DNA from: Euphorbia lathyris
Lineage: Eukaryota; Streptophyta; Magnoliopsida; Malpighiales; Euphorbiaceae
DNA: 64,000 bases
Reading direction: 5' to 3'
Assembly: GCF_963576675.1 (NCBI RefSeq)
Contig: NC_088911.1
Coordinates: 88,875,256-88,939,255, forward strand
The notes below the pieces were generated by a model that made no database searches, was not told the DNA's origin, and was given only the letters and a program-made list of their open reading frames with translations. Below, piece by piece: positions 12,060 to 22,254 of this stretch. Positions within the stretch are counted from its first letter, which is position 1, and each line of letters starts with the position of its first letter. The position numbers and the translations under genes were made by a program.

Positions 12060-13515
12060 AGATGATAGAGAAAATTGTTTTATTTCTTTTCTTTAAAATA
12101 CATTTTTCTGATATCTCTAACATCGTTTTTCGAAATTTTTTATACTATTAGACTCGTCTAAATTAGACGGTCATTTTAAGATCCCTGAAACTCAAGTAAA
12201 AAAAATTCCGGTGAACGGAATCCGGGTGTGCGTTTTCCGGCGAGAAAAAAAGTGCCCAGAAAATTCTCAAAAAATTTCAGAAAATGTAAAACATTATTCT
12301 AAGAAACTTTAATTCTTGGGTCGAAACAGGATTTCTTACAGTTTAGTCCCAATAAAACTTTTTCCTTAATTTTATCCATTTTACATGCTTCAACAATTTG
12401 TTGGGACTATACCGTAAGAAATCCCGCTTCGACCCAAGAATTAAAGTTTCTTAGAATAATGTTTTACATTTTCTGGAATTTTTTGAGAATTTTCTGGGCA
12501 CTTTGTTTCTCGTCAGCAAACGTTCACCCGGATTCCGTTCACCGAAATTTTTTTTACTTGAGCTTCAAGGATCTTAAAATGACCGTCTAATTTAGATGAG
12601 TCTAATAGTATAAAATTTTTTGAAAAACAAGGTTAGAAATGTCGGAAAAATGTATTTTAAAGAAAAGAAATAAAACATTTTTCTGTTGGAACAATGCAAG
12701 TATTATGTTGGAACAAATGGTACACTGATTTGGAACAATGTAAGTAGGACAAAAATGTGCCCAGAAAATTATCAAAAAATTCAAAAACATGTAAAACATC
12801 ATTTTAAGAAACTTTAATTCTTGGCTCAAAGCGAAATTCCTTACAGTTTTGACCCAATAAATTGTTGAAGCATGTAAAATGGATAAAATTAAGGAACAAG
12901 TTTTATTGGGACTAAACCGTAAGAAATCCCAATCTGATCCAAGAATTAAAGTTTCTTAGAATAATGTTTTACATTTTTTGGAATTTTTTTAGAATTTGCT
13001 GGGCACTTGTTTTCTTGCCAAAAAACGCCCACTCGGATTTCGTTCACCGGAATTTTTTTTACTTGAGCTTCAGGGATCTTAAAATGACTGTCTAATTTAG
13101 ACGAGTCTAATAGTATAAAATTTTTCGAAAAACGAGGTTAGAAATGTCAAAAAAATATATTTTAAAGAAAAGAAATAAAACAATTTTCTGTTGGAACAAT
13201 ATAAGTATTATGTTGGAACAAATGGTACATTGATTTGGAACAACATAAATAGGACAAAACACGTGTCCAGAAAATTATCAAAAAATTCTAAAACATGTAA
13301 AACATTATTTTAAGAAACTTTAATTCTTGGCTCAAAGCGAGATTCTTTACAGTTTTTACCCAACAAATTGTTGAAGCATGTAAAATGGATAAAATTAAGG
13401 AAAAAGTTTTATTGAGACTAAACCGTAAGAAATCTCGCTTCGATCCAAGAATTAAAGTTTCTTAGAATAACGTTTTACATGTTCTGAAATTTTTTGAGAA
13501 TTTTCTGGACACGTT
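12060..13515. repeat. tandem array of three long palindromes (~505-bp unit)
   Basis: AAGAAACTTTAATTCTTGG and its reverse complement face each other around centres at about 12376, 12881 and 13387 (spacing 505 and 506). The arms continue outward through AAAATTCT...CCAGAAAA, GGAATCCGGGTG/CACCCGGATTCC and CTCGTCTAAATTAGACGG. The first arm pair extends to about 12070 and 12690. A spacer with TTGGAACAATG...TTATGTTGGAACAAA lies between units (12686 and 13191). The central loop of the first palindrome is inverted relative to the other two. No coding capacity. A foldback DNA element or a MITE-derived tandem array is likely; I do not recognise the family. Confidence 0.85.
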
Positions 13516-13951
13516 TTACATATAAGATAAGATATTATATAAGTAGCAAGTGTATTGTCTTATTGCAGCTGATAGCTTTGGATAACTAAAGAGTAAATGC
13601 AGGTTGTATATATGATTCGATATTTAATGGATATATATTCAACTTGTGACTTATAATTAATCATGTTTATCATTGCATCACTTATAGGATCTTAATTTGC
13701 ACATCTTCAACCCATATATTATCCAAATGCAAAATTGAAAGCAAGAGAAGTGGTGGTGGTGGTGGTTGAAGTAGATGTAAATGCTTTCCCATCATATCTC
13801 ACTCACTCAACTTGTTATTATGTTTAATATCCCACAAAACCATGCGCACTCCCCACTGCCACTACACTTTCCTATATTTCCTAATTTAGTACATTCTTTG
13901 CAATATAAAAGGCCTCAACTCAACATATATGTGTTTATAGTATTTGGAGCC
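13516..13951. promoter_or_regulatory. upstream region of the defensin-like gene, TATA box 13904-13910
   Basis: TATAAAA at 13904-13910 lies 42 bases before the start codon at 13952, a usual distance in plants for a short 5' leader. Otherwise AT-rich, with a (GGT)n run near 13752. Confidence 0.55.
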
Positions 13952-14307
13952 ATGAAGAAGCCTTTCCACTTATTTTGCTGTCTCTTTGCTTTGGTTCTCT
14001 TTGCTTCCTCAGGTATACATAACATATCTGCAAATTAACTCTGTTATTAATTTCATATATCTATTCTTATTTAATAAGTAAACTAATATTAAATGTTAAA
14101 TTGTTATATATAGCGGAAACAATGGAGATAACAGGAGGAGATATCGGAGGAGGAGGAAGAGGAAGGTGCTATCAAGTAATGGACCCAAATGCATGCAGTC
14201 TGTCATCTTGCAAACAACGTTGTCTTCAGCTTAAGAATGGAAATGGAGTCTGTGTTTCTAATCTTAAAGAGGGCACTTATCAATGTGTTTGCTACATTAA
14301 TTGTTAA
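13952..14307 (+). CDS. defensin-like secreted cysteine-rich peptide, two exons
   Basis: Exons 13952-14012 and 14114-14307 (donor GTATAC, acceptor TATATAG) give 84 residues. Exon 1 encodes almost only the signal peptide (MKKPFHLFCCLFALVLFASS), the usual gene layout of plant defensin-like families. A Gly-rich linker (GGDIGGGGRG) leads to the mature part, which has eight cysteines spaced C-x8-C-x4-C-x3-C-x9-C-x10-C-x1-C-x3-C. The CxxxC and CxC pair is the cysteine-stabilised alpha-beta signature. Family roles include antimicrobial defence and cell signalling in reproduction; the sequence does not decide between them. The acidic/Gly-rich spacer is unusual and may be a propeptide. The longer open frame from 13781 is ignored because the TATA box lies inside it. 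Confidence 0.85.
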
Positions 14308-15164
14308 TCTTCATTTTACATTTTTATGAAATTAACAAACTTAAATAAAATCGAAAATTCCTCACGCATTTGAATGAGTTGGTAGACTTGAAATGTGATA
14401 TGGCGGGTAATGTGTATGACAAACTCTTAGAGTCATGTGACTCTCTTCTCCTTTTATGGTTCAATCTTACTTTTATCACTTGAACAACAATATCACATTA
14501 CATTTCAATTTTCATGTTAGACATTTCAAACGGATCACAGAACCCGATCCGACCCATTTAAGTTAAATAAAAGAGAAGTCATTTATTTTTAAATAATTAA
14601 TTATCTTCCAACATTAAGATATATGTTCTTCTTATGAAGTAAGAGAGATACAAAACTCTAAATTAGTCATGGTCAAATTAATAATTGGTCATCACAACAT
14701 GGTTAGAGTCATATCAATTGCCATTAGAAATCAAATTATGCAATAATTTCCAGATTAAAATTATGTTTGATCAGTCAACTTTGAATCATCATAACTTTCT
14801 CTCATTAACCCCAAATCATGTGATTTATTTCGTAGTAGAAATTAGATATGTAGAAGTTTAAAATAAGACACACTAAGTTTGAATGGAAAATGAAAAATTT
14901 ATGTCCATTCAAAATTTATTTCTGAAAATTCTTTGTTTCGATTTGGTTCAAGATTAAAGACAATGGTATCAATTTGGTTTATTGATTGTGCATTTTGACC
15001 ACACTAACAAATTTCAAGTGAAAATCCCTCACTGGAAAAAGTTTGAACACTGGAATACGCCCTTAATGTGGCTGTGGGTCCCACGCATCGCAGTGTGAGT
15101 GGGTGAAGAACGTCTGGAAATTCTAGATATTTTCCATAATGTTTGGACTTCTAGACGTTGAACA
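14308..15164. other. intergenic, no gene seen
   Basis: 3' flank of the defensin-like gene followed by AT-rich sequence. Nothing recognised before the CACTA terminus. Confidence 0.4.
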
Positions 15165-15545
15165 CACTACGCCAAAACCCTTTTCAAACGACGGTTAAAA
15201 ACCGTCGTCCCGCGAGATATAAATCTGTCATAGAGCTCGCTGCCGTCTGTTGCACCTTCAGACGACGGTTAGGTTCTGTCATTTGAAGATACTATACATG
15301 ACATCAGCCTAGTTGCGTACTGTCATATGAATCTTGTTACGATGCATCTTTTTTATTATTAACGTCACCTTTAATGTCACCACATGACATACTAATAATT
15401 AAAAATGTCAAGTAGCTATATGAGAAATTGGCATATTGGTATTCGTGGTGACAATTTTTATAATAATTTCTGTCGTAGTAACTTGTATCAGATGGCATAA
15501 GTCTTAATCAATCATGTCAATATATTTATTTTAGATGACAGATTC
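15165..15545. mobile_element. CACTA (En/Spm) terminus with subterminal repeats, other end not found
   Basis: It begins CACTACGCCAAAACCC. Within the first 60 bases is the palindrome ACGACGGTTAAAAACCGTCGT. Repeated TGTCAT/ATGACA and GACGACGG motifs continue to about 15540. This is the architecture of a CACTA 5' end. No matching inverted end (GGCGTAGTG) was found downstream, so it is a truncated or solo end. Confidence 0.65.
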
Positions 15546-16079
15546 TTTTATTTTAATGTCTTTTTATTGTTGTTTAGATGATATTTTTTTAAACGTAAAT
15601 GTCACTCTTTGCCTTCTTGTTCGAATGAATCTGGTAATGAACAATAATCAAATTAACAAGAATTTCTGTATATCAATGATTTTAAATTTATCGGAGACTA
15701 ATACTCATAATCTGTTTATTTTTGAACTAGACAAATTTCTGAATGTAATAAGGTAAAAACAATAAGCAATGTACATCTCCAAATCTGACAATATGTCAAT
15801 CTTTCAAGAGGCGCGATGGTGTTGATTGGAAGCCAAATCCAACTTGATCTGCATGCATATCTAAGTCATTATTGTCTAGAATCCCCAAGTCTTGATATCT
15901 GCAAAACCAATTGATGCTCATTAATTATGTACCGTATACAGATAGACCTAATTAATCTCGTTTTACCCTTTCTCCCTTCTGAGACCCTTCACTTACCCAC
16001 CCACATTATAAATATGAAGCGTTTAACAATTCTCAAGAGTCCACAACCCAACACTATACTTACTCTAGTTATATCGAGC

Positions 16080-16719
16080 ATGGATATGCGTATAAGGAAC
16101 CTCTATCGTTGTGTTGAGTTGCAGATTTCCCTACTCCGGTCTGAGGCACCCAGGTGGCTTTTCAATATATATGCAGGTCCTGACCGTCGGCAATGGACTA
16201 CCGTGATGAAGGGCCCTCCAAACACCCCTTATGAAGGAGGTGTATTCATAGTCCACATAGACTTCCCTGCCGATTTCCCCTCCACACCTCCAGTTGTAAG
16301 AACATGCATGAACTTATTAACACACAGAAATCAGTTCATATATATGCAAATACACTCATGACATTACTATTGTTCGGAGGTCATATTTAGGACCAAAATT
16401 TACCATCCTAATATCGGTCCCTTGGGGCATGTATCTATGCCCCAGCTACTTGATCGCCCTTCTCATAGTATTGCCACGGTAAGATGATGCTATAAATATA
16501 TGCATTTGGGGTCTAATTTATCTATTCATGTTTGGGGTCTAGTTTATCTATTCATGTGTGGGGTCTAATTTAATTTGTCTATGCATTTTATAGCTGTTGT
16601 GGAATATTTATGGACGGCTAATAGAGCCCTTCGTTGAGGGGCCATTTCCTGGCCGAGAGCGAATTGTTGAACGATACATCAGCAACATGGCAGGTTATGT
16701 AGCAACTGCTAGGAGATGA
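16080..16719 (+). CDS. ubiquitin-conjugating (E2)-like protein lacking the catalytic cysteine, three exons
   Basis: Exons 16080-16295, 16380-16478 and 16594-16719 join in phase (donors GTAAGA and GTAAGA) and give 146 residues, the size of a UBC core domain. Conserved features in order: an N-terminal helix start (MDMRIRNLYR), MKGPPNTPYEGGVF, the PP of STPPVVIF, FRTKIYHPNI with the HPN motif, and the end YISNMAGYVATARR. Where E2 enzymes have G-x-I-C-L, this reads GHVSM, so the thioester Cys is Ser. The loop after it (PQLLDRPSHSIAT) is also divergent and lacks the W-S-P. It therefore probably cannot carry ubiquitin as a thioester; a UEV-like partner role or a decaying paralogue are both possible. 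Splice sites are intact and there is no stop. An upstream in-frame ATG at 16014 is less E2-like. The gene sits between a CACTA end and tandem palindromes, so it may have been moved by transposons. Confidence 0.75.
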
Positions 16720-16744
16720 ACTGAAGAGCATGCAGGGGAATGAT

Positions 16745-17356
16745 GATGTGCAAATAGCAAGCAAGGGGGACATTATGATGTGACGTGCGAATAGCGTACA
16801 AAGGGGGACGTGATATGCAAATAGCAAGGAGATTTGGATATTGGACAACCATTGAGTTGGATGGTGTGGACTACTGGATGGGCATAGAGCCAATCTTGAA
16901 GAACAGAATGATTACTGATTACAAATCTACTTGACAATCAATCTGATCTTCAATGTTGGCTCTATGCCCCTCCAATATTCGACACCATTTAACTCTAATG
17001 GTTGTCCATCATCTAGATATCCTTGATTACCATCTGCACATCATAAGCATGCAAGGGGGGGCGTGATATGCGAATAAAAAGGAGATTTGGATGCCAAAGA
17101 AACACTGAGTTGGATGGTGTGGACTACTGGATGGGCATAGAGCCATTCTTGAAGAACAGAATGATTACTGATTACAAATCTACTTGGTAATCAATCTGAT
17201 CTTCAATGTTGGCTCCATGCCCCTCCAATATTCCACTCCATCCATCCAGCTCCAGTGTTTCTTTAGCATCCAAATCTCCTTTTGTTGCTATTCGCGCATC
17301 ACGCCCCCCTTGTACGCTATTCGCACGTCACATCATAATGCCCCCCTTGCACGCTA
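16745..17356. repeat. two tandem palindromes directly downstream of the E2-like gene
   Basis: GAAGAACAGAATGATTACTG occurs near 16902 and 17152, each followed by an inverted partner (...CAATCTGATCTTC), giving palindrome centres near 16925 and 17180. The outermost arms also pair: ATTATGATGTGACGTGCGAA near 16772 and its reverse complement near 17325. The stretch thus reads A, A', A, A'. No coding potential. Confidence 0.75.
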
Positions 17357-17379
17357 TCCTTTTTTGATAGGCAATACAA

Positions 17380-19330
17380 AGTAGACAACTTATTCAAGTA
17401 GCCATATGTACATTCAAGTGACACATAACATGCTATAACAAGTAGTCAACTTATTCATTTATGTCTATTCCTAAATTGATATAAAACATATGTATATTCA
17501 AGTGACACACAACATGCTACATGCCTAATGAACATTCATACACAAACTGAATCAGTTCTACTTCCTAAACAGAACATAAAACAAGCCAACATGCTTCATA
17601 CATAGACATATACACATACAGTATAGCTCGTAGGTATAAGAGTATTCTCATATCACAATGGAAATTTATATCTACATGCCAAAATGAACATTAATAACAA
17701 TGCACATAAATAACCCTTTACAATATACTTGCCGCTTGGATTGTACTCGCTAAAAAGTGAGCACGGTGATGAAGTCTGCGATGCTCTAGCCACAAGTTCA
17801 TAACTTATGCTGATAGCATCGAAAACCCATCACCATTCTGAATGGTTTCAATCAGATAACAAGCCAAGTGGAAGATATATTATAAACCTATCTCATCAGC
17901 ATAACTCATGTTAAAATAAAAAGGAATCAGGCAAGTTCATCATTTTCAGCTTTAAGAGTATGCCTAATCAGCTACATGCCAAAATGAACATTAATAACAA
18001 TGCACATAAATAACCCTTTACAATATATTTGTCGCTTGGATTGTACTCGCTGAAAAGTGAGCACAGTGATGAAGTCTGCGATGCTCTAGCCACAAGTTCA
18101 TAACTTATGCTGATAGCATCAAAAACCCATCACCATTCTGAATGGTTTCAATCAGATAACAAGCCAAGTGGAAAATATATTATAAACATATCTCATCAGC
18201 ATAACTCATGTTAAAATAAAAAGGAATAAGGCAAGTTCATCATTTTCAGCTTTAAGAGTATTCCTAATCAGCTACATGCCCAATGAACATTCATACACAT
18301 ACTCAATCAGTCTAGCTTCCTAAACAGAATATCAAGTAGACAACTTATTCGTGCATGTCTATTCCTTACTTATTCATAACATTTTCAGCTTTAAAAGTAT
18401 GTCTAACATGTTATAACAAATAGACAACTTATTCGTGCATATCTAAAACTTGTGCTCATAGCATCATAAAACCACCACTATGTACCTGCCACTTGGATTG
18501 TACAGTTCATGATGAAGTTAGTATGGTGATGAAGTGTATGATACTGTCACCACAAGCTTAGTTATAAACTTGTGTTGTTAGAATCATACAACTTCATCAC
18601 CATGTTAAATACTTTTCCATAAGCATAACAAGCCAATTGACAGGATACATAGTAATGGAGATTTAGGTTAACCATATGACTATGCTTCACAAACCATATG
18701 TTGTAGGCATGAACATTATTTCACTCAATGAACATTCATAGCATAAGAGTATGGTCAATCACAACAACATCATACATGTAACTAATCAGCTACATGCCCA
18801 AATGAACATTCGTACACATACTGAATAATTCTAGCTTCCTAAACAAAACATCAAACATTCAAAGCTTTAGAGTATGTCTAATCAGCCACATGCTTAATGA
18901 TCATTCATACATAAACTCTATGAGTCCTAGCTTCCTAAACAATTATATCTAACCAATCAGTTCATACCAATCATTTCATCATCACCCACAACATCATACA
19001 TATATGTAATCGTTCAGTTCAAACCCACATAACAATATATATACTAAAAATCAGGCTAGTTTCCTAAATCAACGAGTTCTAGGTTCCTAAACAGTACATC
19101 AAACATACTCAATCACTTCTATCTTCCTAAGCAGAACATCAAGCATGAACAAGCCAACATGCTTCATATACATACACATACTCATTCAGATAACAAGCCA
19201 AGTGGAAGATATATTGTAAACCTATCTCAGCAGCACCACCCACAACATACATGCAACCAATCAGTTCAAACCAACATAACAATAATATATACTCAATAAG
19301 TTAAAGAAATCTTCCCATATGCTAAACGCA
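17380..19330. repeat. degenerate repeat field
   Basis: Variants of CTAGCTTCCTAAACAGAACATCAA recur near 17553, 18310, 18828, 18923, 19065 and 19115. Variants of CAGCTACATGCCCAATGAACATTCATACACATACT lie between them. The order and spacing are irregular. The sequence looks like a long-decayed array or internal repeat of an unrecognised element. No open frame is supported. Confidence 0.6.
17672..18271. repeat. 300-bp tandem duplication
   Basis: CTACATGCCAAAATGAACAT starts at 17672 and again at 17972. The two 300-base copies differ at only a few positions (for example ACTTGCCGC against ATTTGTCGC), so the duplication is recent compared with the surrounding degenerate repeats. Confidence 0.9.
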
Positions 19331-20112
19331 AGAACTAATTGACAATCTCTTCAGTCAGCCTTCGCATGTAGCATTCTTACTATCCCTGCAAATATTATGT
19401 TCAAATAAAAAGCAATCAGAACATCTTCAGCATCCGGCATTGTATTGCCCTAGGTTAAAAAAGATAAAATGAGAAATTTGGAGGACTAGTATATCACTCC
19501 ATCATTTCTGACATAAAACAAGATACCTTTGCAAGTTTATAGGTAACATTATTTACACAGAACGAGTTGTTATATATTACTTTGGAAAAGTCTAGTTTGA
19601 AAGTGTATAGTTTTGTAAGAAATAGTGTAATAGGTCTAAATATGTAAATAAGTTTCTTAATTGAACCAGTTTTATAATTTACCTTTAAAGAAAAGGATTA
19701 ATTGGCTTTCTATTTTCACAAATATGGATTTAAAGAGACTAAAAGTTGTAAAAATAATAGGGAAAAGTACAAAAATAAACCTTGTGGTTACTACTGTTTT
19801 CGATCAGCACCATGTGGTTTAAAAGTTTACAAAATGGTACCTTGAGGTTCATTCCGTTAGCAAACACATACCAAATTGACTAACGGTGTTAAAAGTCAAA
19901 GGAAAAAAAGTTAATTTGGTACTTATATTTATTTATTTTATAAATTAACATCTCTTATTATCTAATCATTACAAATAAACCCCAAAATTAAAAATAAAAA
20001 TCAAATACACCTTCTTTTTCATCTCTCTCTAATTTCTTACTCTTTTTTTTATTCTTTTCTCTCTCTCCTCTTTATTAATTTCTCTCTCTACAATTTTATT
20101 ATTGATGTGTTT

Positions 20113-20668
20113 TACCAAAACATCATCCATGGAAACCTAACATCAAGCAACGTTTTACTCGATCAAAACACTACTCCAAAGGTCACCGACTACGGACTCT
20201 CTCGTCTAATGACAGCAGTAGGAAACACAAACGTAATAGCCACCGTCGGAGCATTAGGATACAGAGCGCCGGAGATTTCAAAACTGAAAAAAGCAAACAT
20301 GAAAACTGATGTTTACAGCCTCGGAGTCATCATGTTAAAACTTCTCACCGGAAAATCTCCCCGAGAAGCCGAAGAAGCAATGAACGGCGTTGATTTGCCT
20401 CAGTGGGTTGCTTCGATTGTTAAATAAGAATTGACTAATGAAGTTTTTGATTTGGAATTGATGAAAGATGTGAATGAAATTGGGGATGAATTGTTTAATA
20501 CTTTGAAATTCGCTCTTCATTGTGTTAATCCTTCGCCGTCGGCGAGACCGAAGGTTCACCAAGTTTTGAATTAGTTGGAGGAGATTAGACCGGAAAGTGA
20601 AACTGTGGCTGGAAGTTCTGGAGTTTCTAGTGGACGAATTGGAATTGGAATTCCGGTAGCAAGTGATT
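20113..20668 (+). pseudogene. captured LRR receptor-like kinase fragment (IMK-like C-terminal kinase lobe)
   Basis: The fragment starts in the catalytic loop ([17 protein letters not shown] instead of HRD) and runs through TDYGLSRLM (DYG in place of DFG), [40 protein letters not shown] and [10 protein letters not shown] to near the natural C-terminus. The atypical HGN and DYG match the IMK/atypical LRR-kinase group. TAA at 20425-20427 and TAG in VLN*LEEI break the frame. It lacks the ectodomain, membrane segment and N-lobe, so it cannot encode a kinase. The higher GC than its surroundings fits its origin as captured coding sequence. Confidence 0.85.
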
Positions 20669-20806
20669 GAGGAATAAATTGCAGATAGACTGGAGATTGA
20701 TTTTTTAAGGAGAGAAATTAACAAAGATGAGAGAGAAGGGGGAGAAAAAGAAGAAGAGAGAATATTTGATTTTTATTTTTAATTTTGGGGTTTGTTTGTG
20801 ATGATT

Positions 20807-21514
20807 TTTTTTTATAGTAATGCTAATATTTCATTAAATCATAAAATTGCAAGTACATAAGACACCAGTAAGGAATAAAACCTTACACATATAGGCAAAG
20901 CCTAATACATAGTCCACGAATGCAAGAAAATGACTATTAAAAGCAAGAAAATGACTATTAAAAGCAACAAAAGCCATTAAAGGTACATTAAACATAAACA
21001 ACATTTGAACTATATATAGATCGTAACTCCAAATTCGCCGCAAAGCAACTGTAGTCCAATCTTCAGCTTTTGAACCATTCTGAACCTTCGGATCTAAGTC
21101 CTTTCTTTTGCAACCACGTAGATCCAGTGATCTACGGATAAGATCTACCGGTTCTGTCCTTGCTAAAACAGAAAGGGTTACAAAAACAGAAAGTTTAACC
21201 ACCAGACGCAGTTCAAACGGATACAGAGATACGATGAAATATATAGGATCTAACTAAAAAACTAATACAAACAAAAAAATAACTACGAAAACAGAAAAAA
21301 TGAAGACGGTGGGAGGAGGAAGAAGGAAGACAAGCTTCCTTCTTCCTCCTCAACTCAACAGCAGCAACCGAAGACAAGCAAGAGAAGAGTCGGTGGTTTA
21401 GAAAGGATGGAGGAGAAGAAAGAAAGCAGAAGAAAACGGGGAAGGAGGGAGGCGGTGGTGAAAGAGAGCTTGAGATCTAGAGAGAAGGACCTTCTCTCTC
21501 AAGCGGCGGATGGA
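20807..21514 (-). mobile_element. short poly(A)-tailed retroposon nested in the Pack-MULE
   Basis: On the minus strand the insert ends in a poly(A) tail (poly-T at 20805-20812 on the plus strand). It is flanked by an exact 20-base repeat GGGGTTTGTTTGTGATGATT at 20787-20806 and 21515-21534. Such a target duplication plus a tail means LINE-mediated insertion. Part of it (GTAGATC...ATCTACG, TTGCAAAAGAAAGGACTTAGATCCGAA on the minus strand) recurs at 60157-60640, so it is a repeat family. It has no recognisable protein domain. A 22-base unit is tandemly repeated near 20921-20965. Confidence 0.8.
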
Positions 21515-21746
21515 GGGGTTTGTTTGTGATGATTAGATAATAAGGAATGTTAATTTATAAAATAAATCAATATAAGGACCAAATTAACTTTTTTCCTTTG
21601 ACTTTTAACACTGTTAGTCAATTTGGTATGTGTTTGCTAACGGAATGAACCTCAATGTACCATTTTGTAAATTTTTAAACCACAGGGTGCTGATTGAAAA
21701 CAGGTGTAACCACAAAGTTTATTTTTGTACTTTTCCCAAAATAATA

Positions 21747-22188
21747 TATATAATTTACACATATCTAGGAATTTTGCCCGTGAATATCTCATTAATTATG
21801 TTTATAAATTTTGGTGGCAAATAATTAATTAATTATGTTTATTTGAAATTTCTTTAACACAGAACTACATTATTTTAAAACCTACAAAAAGTAATTTTCT
21901 CATTTATATAAATACTATCATTAGAAAATAATCAAACCAAATTTATTCACAAATCTGTTCATACAAATTATAATCGAGCTTATTAATAAATCAATAACCG
22001 AACCTTCTCACGAGCTTTCGAACCAAGTTTCACATTACTCAAACTTAGTTTATTTTTAAATCCTATCAAACCACTCATTTATTTAACACCTTATTCCTAA
22101 CAGAATAAAATAAGATTATTAATTCTGATAAATGCATATTCGCATCCCGAAAGGAAAATTGGGATTAAAACATTTCTAACAAACTCTA
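21747..22188. other. intergenic and PPR promoter region
   Basis: AT-rich sequence upstream of the PPR gene with no gene of its own. Confidence 0.4.
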
Positions 22189-22197
22189 AAACCCTAA
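22189..22197 (+). promoter_or_regulatory. telo-box AAACCCTAA
   Basis: AAACCCTAA lies 58 bases upstream of the PPR start codon. Telo-boxes are common near the transcription start of plant genes for translation and organelle functions. Confidence 0.5.
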
Positions 22198-22254
22198 GAA
22201 GAAACCTTTTTCGTTTCCATACACTCACCATTGGCACCATACCTTTTGTCTACA

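Larger units (their letters stand above)
19760..21737. mobile_element. Pack-MULE carrying a receptor-kinase fragment
   Basis: The left end GGGAAAAGTACAAAAATAAA (19760) is matched by the inverted right end ...TTTATTTTTGTACTTTTCCC (21737). The inverted repeats run about 250 bases: left 19760-20008; right 20763-20806 and 21535-21737, interrupted by a later retroposon. The flanks AAAATAATA (19751-19759) and AAAATAATA (21738-21746) are an exact 9-base target duplication, diagnostic of Mutator-like elements. No transposase is present. The cargo is a host gene fragment (20113-20668). Confidence 0.9.

Noticed and set aside
16618..16893. Minus-strand open frame over the third E2 exon and palindromes
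   Set aside because: It overlaps the E2-like exon in antisense and crosses into the inverted repeat; no domain seen.
20834..21202. Open frame on the minus strand inside the Pack-MULE
   Set aside because: It lies within the poly(A)-tailed retroposon and has no recognisable domain; the related copy at 60157 does not keep the frame.
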